Shown here piece by piece: positions 37,635-43,145 of a stretch of DNA of 43,145 nucleotides. A program made the position numbers and the translations under genes. Source of the stretch: Thermotogae bacterium (GTDB taxonomy: Bacteria; Hydrothermota; Hydrothermia; LBFQ01); contig JAADDJ010000052.1 of NCBI GenBank assembly GCA_013153965.1, positions 69,944-113,088 on the forward strand, in the 5' to 3' direction. The notes beneath the pieces are model-generated. The model worked only from the letters and a program-made list of their open reading frames with translations, was not told the origin of the DNA and made no database searches. Each line of letters opens with the position of its first letter. Position 1 is the stretch's first letter.

Positions 37635-39992
37635 ATGGGCAAAGTTTTTGAGGTTCCTCTTGAGAAGGAGTTAAAGGAAAGTTATCTGGATTACGCCGTT
37701 AGCGTGATCGTTGGGAGGGCCATACCCGACGCCCGCGACGGCTTGAAACCCGTCCAGAGGCGGATACTCTACGCTATGAAGCAGCTCAACCTCCTACCCA
37801 ACCGACCCTTCCGCAAGTCCGCCACCGTCGTCGGTGAGGTGATAGGTAAGTATCACCCCCATGGAGATCAGGCCGTCTATGACGCCCTCGTGCGCATGGC
37901 CCAAGACTTCTCCCTGCGATACCCCCTGATAGACGGTCAGGGGAACTTCGGCTCCATAGACGGGGATCCCCCCTCGGCCTACCGATACACTGAGGCCCGC
38001 CTCAAGCCCATAGCGTTGGAGGTGATAGGTGAGATAGACGAGGACACGGTGGATTTCGTTCCCAACTTTGACGGTCAGTACGTGGAGCCGGTGATAATGG
38101 CCTCCCGGTTCCCTCACCTTCTGGCCAACGGAACCACGGGTATAGCCGTGGGGATGGCCACGAACATCCCTCCCCACAACCTCGGGGAGATAATAGATGC
38201 GGCCGTGGCCCTGATAGATGACCCGGACCTTCCGGGGGAGAGGCTTTTGGATATAGTGAAGGGTCCCGACTTTCCGACGGGCGGGTACGTCCTCGGCTAT
38301 GAGGGACTCCGTAAGGCCTATCTAACCGGGCAGGGCAAGATAACCATCAGGGCCAAGTACAAGGTTGAGGACCACCGGATAGTCATCACCGAGATACCCT
38401 ACGAGGTGAAGAAGGCGGACCTGATACGCCAGATAGCCGAGCTCGTCAAGGCGGGGAAGGTGGAAGGTATAGGGGACCTGCGGGATGAGAGCGATAAGGA
38501 GGGGATAAGGGTCGTCATAGAGCTCAAGAGGGGAGCCGATCCCCGCATCGTTGAGAACCAGCTTCTCAAGTACTCAAACCTTCAGCGCACGTACGCCATA
38601 AACATGCTGGCCCTGGTAGGCGTCCAGCCCCGCATCCTGACCCTAAAGGGAGCGCTGCTGATATACCTGCAACACAGGGAGGAGGTCGTCCGAAGGCGCA
38701 CCAAGCATCGGCTTGATAGGGCCTTGAACCGTCTGGAGATAGTCCGAGGCCTCCTGAAGGCCATAGACATAATGGATGACGTTATAAGGACGATACGGGA
38801 GGCCGAGAATCCCGCCGCCGCCAAGGACGGTCTGCTGGAGATGGGATTTACCCCCCTGCAGGCCCAGAGCATCTTGGACATGCGCCTATCATCCCTGACC
38901 CGGCTCCAGATGCGCACCCTCCAGAGGGAGAGGGAGGAGCTGGAGGAGAAGGTGGAGAGGTACAGGTCCATACTGGGCGACAGGGACGTCCTGCTTGAGC
39001 TGATGAAGAGGGAGCTTCTGGAGATAAAGGAGAAGTACGCGGACCCGCGCCGCACCGTGATACTCCGTCAGGAGGTCAGCGACTTTGATATTGAGTCCCT
39101 CATAAAGGAGGAGGACGTGGTGGTCGTCTTCACCAAGGGAGGGTACGCCAAGAGGCTCCCGCTGCGGTCCTTCCGCTCCCTCAACCGTCGCACCCAGGGG
39201 AAGAGTGCCATAAAGTTCTACGAGGACGACTCCCCCTCGGCCATAGTCAAATGCTCAACCCACGACGACATAATGGTGATCACCGACAAAGGCTCCGTAT
39301 TCTGGACCAAGGCCTACGAGATACCCGAGACGTCCGCCACGGCACGCGGCCGCTCAATCCGGAACATCTTCAAGAACTACGGGCGGGACGAGAAGGTCGT
39401 ATGGGCCTTCGCCATACCCAAGGACCCGGAGAGGTACGAGCTCGTGGTCCTAAGCGGCAGTGGCCGCATAAAGCGGGTGAAGTTGGATGAGGTTCTGCGG
39501 GGTCGCAAGGGCACATCCATATCCAAGGAGGGCGTGGTGAGCGTCTTCCCCCGCCTTCAGGAGAGGTACGTTCTGGTCGCCTCCAAGCAGGGTAAGGGCT
39601 ACCGCATCCGCATAGACGACATACCCGTTCTCAGGCGTCAAAGCCTCGGCGTGTATGCCATAAAGGGTGAGCCTCTGGTGGCCATCCCCATAGACGAGGA
39701 GGACGAGGTGATAGTGATAACCGAGAGGGGATACGCGAAGCGTATGGCCGTCAAGGAAGTTCCCGTTCTGAACCGTGGGAAGAAGGTCGGTGTGAAACTC
39801 ACGTCGGGTAGGCTCTTCTCCCTCTTCAAGTATCCCGGGAACGACAGCGAGGCCATAATCCTCACGGCCAAGGGGATAATAAATCGGGTGAAGCTTCACG
39901 ATATACCCCTCTACTCCCGCACGGCTCGGGGGGTGATGCTCCTCAAGCTGGCCAAGGACGATAGGGTCGTGGATGTCGTGATAACCGAGTGA
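37635..39992 (+). CDS. gyrA: Type IIA DNA topoisomerase subunit A (GyrA/ParC)
   Basis: 785 aa; [83 protein letters not shown]-terminal beta-pinwheel repeats. GyrA versus ParC not resolved because the GyrA box is degenerate. Confidence 0.93.
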   Translation: MGKVFEVPLEKELKESYLDYAVSVIVGRAIPDARDGLKPVQRRILYAMKQLNLLPNRPFRKSATVVGEVIGKYHPHGDQAVYDALVRMAQDFSLRYPLIDGQGNFGSIDGDPPSAYRYTEARLKPIALEVIGEIDEDTVDFVPNFDGQYVEPVIMASRFPHLLANGTTGIAVGMATNIPPHNLGEIIDAAVALIDDPDLPGERLLDIVKGPDFPTGGYVLGYEGLRKAYLTGQGKITIRAKYKVEDHRIVITEIPYEVKKADLIRQIAELVKAGKVEGIGDLRDESDKEGIRVVIELKRGADPRIVENQLLKYSNLQRTYAINMLALVGVQPRILTLKGALLIYLQHREEVVRRRTKHRLDRALNRLEIVRGLLKAIDIMDDVIRTIREAENPAAAKDGLLEMGFTPLQAQSILDMRLSSLTRLQMRTLQREREELEEKVERYRSILGDRDVLLELMKRELLEIKEKYADPRRTVILRQEVSDFDIESLIKEEDVVVVFTKGGYAKRLPLRSFRSLNRRTQGKSAIKFYEDDSPSAIVKCSTHDDIMVITDKGSVFWTKAYEIPETSATARGRSIRNIFKNYGRDEKVVWAFAIPKDPERYELVVLSGSGRIKRVKLDEVLRGRKGTSISKEGVVSVFPRLQERYVLVASKQGKGYRIRIDDIPVLRRQSLGVYAIKGEPLVAIPIDEEDEVIVITERGYAKRMAVKEVPVLNRGKKVGVKLTSGRLFSLFKYPGNDSEAIILTAKGIINRVKLHDIPLYSRTARGVMLLKLAKDDRVVDVVITE

Positions 39993-40011
39993 AGCGACCG
40001 ACGAACTGCGG

Positions 40012-40017
40012 TAGAAT
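40012..40017 (+). promoter_or_regulatory. -10 box TAGAAT, 8 nt before ATG of the aminotransferase
   Basis: TAGAAT-ACCCCCTT-ATG. Confidence 0.65.
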
Positions 40018-40025
40018 ACCCCCTT

Positions 40026-41363
40026 ATGGAAAGACCCGAGATCAAGACACCTCTACCCGGGCCTAAGGCGCAGGAGATACTGAAAGAGCATCGCAAGTAC
40101 ATATCGCCCTCCTATCCGAAGGGACCGGACCTCGTCTTTGACAGGGCCGAGGGCGTATGGATATGGGACGTGGATGGGAACAAGTTCTTGGACATGTTGG
40201 CCGGCGTGGCCGTCAATTCAACGGGCCACCGCCATCCGGAGGTGTTGGCGGCCATAGAGGAGGCTCTCGGCCGCTTCCTCCACGTCAGCACCGACTTCTA
40301 CCACGACCTGGAGGTCAAGCTGGCCAAGAAGCTGGCCGAGATATTCCCGCGTGAGGGGGATCGTCAGATGGTCTTCTTCACCAACTCTGGAACCGAATCA
40401 ACCGAGGCGGGACTCAAGCTCGCCCGCCACCATACGGGTCGCCAGTACTTCATAGCCTTTGAAGGCTCCTTCCACGGCCGGACCTTCGGCTCCCTCTCCG
40501 TGACTTCATCCAAGAATGTGCATCGTGGCAGATTTTCCCCCCTCGTTCCCGGCGTCTTCTTCATACCCTATCCCAACTCCTACCGTCCCCCCTTCAACGC
40601 CTCCCCGGAGAAGGCCACCGACCAGCTCTTGGACTACGTGGAGCACGTCCTCTTTGAGCGCATAGTGCCTCCCGAGGAGGTGGCCGCCTTCGTTATAGAG
40701 CCCATTCAGGGGGAGGGAGGCTACGTCATGCCTCTGCCCGACTTCTTCCCCAAGCTCCGGGCGTTGGCCGACAGGTACGGCATCCTGATAATTGACGATG
40801 AGGTTCAGGCCGGGCTCGGACGTACGGGAAGGTGGTTCGCCATAGAGCATTGGAACACTACTCCGGATATAATCGGCGTTGCCAAGGGTATCGCGTCCGG
40901 TCTCCCCATGGGAGCGATGATAGCGAAGGCCGAGATAATGACCTGGCCGCGGGGAGCCCACGCGAACACCTTCGGAGGGAACCCGGTAGCGGCATCCGCC
41001 GCCCTAAAGACCCTCCAGCTCATAGAGGAATCTCTGATGGAGAACGCCCGTGTGGTCGGCGATTACTTCCTCAAGAGGCTCAAGGAGCTTCAGGAGAGAT
41101 ACGAGGAGATGGGGGATGTGAGAGGGAAGGGTCTGATGGTCGGCATAGAGTTCGTGAAGGATAGGGAGACGAAGGAGCCCTACCCCGAATTCAGGGATAG
41201 GGTGGTTCTGGAGCTATTCAACAGGGGTGTGGTCTCGCTCGGATGCGGTCCCACCTCACTGCGATTCTCCCCGCCGCTGACTATAGGCAAGGAGCACGTT
41301 GATGTCGCCGTGGACCTGCTTGATGAGGCCTTGAAAGCCACGAGGGAGGCGCTATCACGCTGA
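40026..41363 (+). CDS. Class III (PLP) aminotransferase, GabT/ornithine aminotransferase-like
   Basis: 445 aa; VFFTNSGTESTEAGLKLARHHTGR, SFHGRTFGSLSVTSSK, LIIDDEVQAGLGRTGRWFAIEH, IGVAKGIASGLPMGAMI. Confidence 0.93.
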   Translation: MERPEIKTPLPGPKAQEILKEHRKYISPSYPKGPDLVFDRAEGVWIWDVDGNKFLDMLAGVAVNSTGHRHPEVLAAIEEALGRFLHVSTDFYHDLEVKLAKKLAEIFPREGDRQMVFFTNSGTESTEAGLKLARHHTGRQYFIAFEGSFHGRTFGSLSVTSSKNVHRGRFSPLVPGVFFIPYPNSYRPPFNASPEKATDQLLDYVEHVLFERIVPPEEVAAFVIEPIQGEGGYVMPLPDFFPKLRALADRYGILIIDDEVQAGLGRTGRWFAIEHWNTTPDIIGVAKGIASGLPMGAMIAKAEIMTWPRGAHANTFGGNPVAASAALKTLQLIEESLMENARVVGDYFLKRLKELQERYEEMGDVRGKGLMVGIEFVKDRETKEPYPEFRDRVVLELFNRGVVSLGCGPTSLRFSPPLTIGKEHVDVAVDLLDEALKATREALSR

Positions 41364-42364
41364 GGAAGGACATAGACCTAAGACCCACATCCTTAGACGA
41401 CTTCGTCGGTCAGAGGGATGTAGTTGATAACCTGAAGGTCTTCATAAAGGCGGCGAAGGAGAGGGGAGAGCCTCTGGAGCACGTCCTTCTGGTGGGACCT
41501 CCGGGTCTCGGCAAGACGACCCTCGCCTTCCTCATAGCCAAGGAGATGGGGGCCCAGCTGAAGACGGCATCCGGACCCTCCCTTGAGAAGCCGGCGGACC
41601 TGGCGGGCATCCTGACATCTCTGCCCCCCGGTGGGGTCCTCTTCATTGACGAGATACACCGCCTGCCGAGGGCCGTTGAGGAGTACCTATACACGGCGAT
41701 GGAGGACTTCTACATAGACGTGATAATAGACAAGGGGGCTGGGGCGAGGACCGTACGCCTCCCCCTCCCCCGATTCACGTTGGTGGGAGCCACAACTCGC
41801 ATGGGTCTCCTGACCAAACCTCTGCGGAGCCGCTTCGGAATAGTCCTCAGGTTGGACTACTACTCGGTTGAGGAGCTGGCGGAGATACTTCGTAGGTCGG
41901 CCGAGATTCTGGGTCTCAAGGCCGAGGACGAGGCTCTCGTGGAGATAGCCCGGCGCTCCCGCGGCACACCCCGCATAGCCAACAATCTGCTCAAGCGGGT
42001 AAGGGACTTCGCCCAAGCCGAAGGCAAGGACATATTGGACGCCGAGACGGCCCGTCGGGCTCTGCGAAAGTTGGGGGTGGATGCTCTGGGTCTCACGTCC
42101 GACGACCTCCGCTATCTCAAGGTGCTTCATGAGAAGTTCCGGGGAGGACCCGTGGGTCTGAAGACCCTCGCGGCGGCCCTATCGGAGGATGAGGGAACCC
42201 TTCAGGAGGTGATAGAGCCCTATCTACTTCGCATGGGGTTGATTGAGAGGACGCCGAGGGGCAGAGTTCTTACCATGCGGGGAGCCGAGCACGTGATTAA
42301 AATCTCCCAAAGCTCAAAACTATCCCCAGACGAGAGGACAAAGGGACCTTCCCCGGATTTATAA
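41360..42364 (+). CDS. ruvB: Holliday junction DNA helicase RuvB (CTG start proposed)
   Basis: Frame reads LRKDIDLRPTSLDDFVGQRDVVDNLKVFIKAAKERGEPLEHVLLVGPPGLGKTTLAFL...; FIDEIHRL; GATTRMGLLTKPLRSRFG. The ORF-track start at 41492 removes 44 residues including conserved ones. Confidence 0.95.
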   Translation: MRKDIDLRPTSLDDFVGQRDVVDNLKVFIKAAKERGEPLEHVLLVGPPGLGKTTLAFLIAKEMGAQLKTASGPSLEKPADLAGILTSLPPGGVLFIDEIHRLPRAVEEYLYTAMEDFYIDVIIDKGAGARTVRLPLPRFTLVGATTRMGLLTKPLRSRFGIVLRLDYYSVEELAEILRRSAEILGLKAEDEALVEIARRSRGTPRIANNLLKRVRDFAQAEGKDILDAETARRALRKLGVDALGLTSDDLRYLKVLHEKFRGGPVGLKTLAAALSEDEGTLQEVIEPYLLRMGLIERTPRGRVLTMRGAEHVIKISQSSKLSPDERTKGPSPDL

Positions 42365-42365
42365 T
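42360..42365 (+). promoter_or_regulatory. -10 box TATAAT, 8 nt before ATG 42374; contains the ruvB stop
   Basis: TATAAT-AGTCCGTC-ATG; ruvB TAA is 42362-42364. Confidence 0.65.
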
Positions 42366-42373
42366 AGTCCGTC

Positions 42374-43145
42374 ATGCTGATACATTTGCTTTTGAGTGTT
42401 CCCTTTGGAGGACCTGACGGGTACGGATACACGTACCTATCCACGCAGGATGGCGACTCCGTGGAGTTCAACTTCATAGACATCTCCTCCACTGGAACGC
42501 CCGTGGGCGCGGGCGACGATTGGTGCTCCGGCTCATCCGACGGAACGTATTACGACCTTGGATTTACCTTCCCCTTCTACGAGGGAGAGACCAACACCAT
42601 ATCCATATGCTCCAACGGTGGAATCCTCTTTGAGGGAAAGGATTTCTACCTCGGCCTGAGCAACTCCGCTCTGCCTTACACCAACAACGTGGGTTTCCTC
42701 GCCCTGATGTGGGATGATCTTGACCCTCCAGAGTACGGTGGAGACATATACTTCCAGAGCTTTACCAGCTGTCCCGACGGTTATCCCGGCGCCTGCGCCG
42801 TCGTCCAATACTACAACGTACCCCGCTACGGCAACAGTGTCCTGATGAACTTTGAAGCCATCATCTACGACAACGGCAACATAAAGCTGCTTTACAACTC
42901 GCAGATATACTACAACGATGCCACCATCGGAATTCAGGATTCAACGGCCGGTCTTGGGACGAATCCCGATTGGTACCTCCAGTACCTCTACGGCGGCTCC
43001 CCCTCCACCCACATTCCCGACAGCGGTACGGCCATCCTCTTCGTGAGGCCCGTGTTTGACTACGACATAGCCGTGGTCTCCGTCCAGCCCTCCGGCAAAC
43101 TGGATGCGGGCCCCATAACCGTTGAGGCCACCCTCTGGAATAGGG
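42374..43145 (+). CDS. Secreted surface protein, N-terminal part (runs off the right edge)
   Basis: MLIHLLLSVPFGGPDGYGYTYLSTQDGDSVEFNFIDISSTGTPVGAGDDWCSGSSDGTYYDLGFTFPFYEGETNTISICSNGGILFEG... followed by a CARDB-like opening FDYDIAVVSVQPSGKLDAGPITVEATLWN. TATAAT 8 nt upstream. Confidence 0.85.
   Translation, partial: MLIHLLLSVPFGGPDGYGYTYLSTQDGDSVEFNFIDISSTGTPVGAGDDWCSGSSDGTYYDLGFTFPFYEGETNTISICSNGGILFEGKDFYLGLSNSALPYTNNVGFLALMWDDLDPPEYGGDIYFQSFTSCPDGYPGACAVVQYYNVPRYGNSVLMNFEAIIYDNGNIKLLYNSQIYYNDATIGIQDSTAGLGTNPDWYLQYLYGGSPSTHIPDSGTAILFVRPVFDYDIAVVSVQPSGKLDAGPITVEATLWNR

Overview
The window is an almost completely protein-coding stretch of a bacterial chromosome (about 42 genes, most gaps 0-60 bp). 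I see no rRNA, tRNA, CRISPR array, transposon or phage module. Housekeeping genes: guaB, ispG, yidC, an M50 site-2-protease-like gene, trmB, an S41 protease, an LhgO-like oxidoreductase, an MTA phosphorylase family gene, murD, apgM, spoIID-like, ispE, panC, archease, DUF92, slyD-like, lon, hsp20, rpmI, an enoyl-CoA hydratase, gyrA/parC, a class III aminotransferase and ruvB. A Tol/TonB-like envelope operon (ExbB/TolQ, two ExbD, TonB, OmpA-like, TPR, PorV-like barrel) also lies here, with several secreted or surface proteins of unknown function. The style (AGG/ATA codons, compact operons, V/A-ATPase subunit) suggests a thermophilic candidate-phylum lineage, but that is only an impression. Main unusual signals: (1) reading every CGA in the window, I found no TCGA tetranucleotide in 43 kb, and codon choice appears bent to avoid it; (2) most first-in-operon genes have a TATAAT-like box 6-9 nt before the start codon, joined by a C-rich spacer with no Shine-Dalgarno, which implies leaderless mRNAs, and several upstream stop codons are nested in the box; (3) several exported-type proteins begin with an ultra-short hydrophobic leader (about 8 residues, such as MLWLWLAQ or MTLILFAQ), and in-frame stops rule out longer versions; (4) the tandem ExbD pair has one member whose key transmembrane Asp is Gly; (5) ruvB appears to start at CTG within a CTGA overlap. 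All calls come from reading the sequence; no searches were run.
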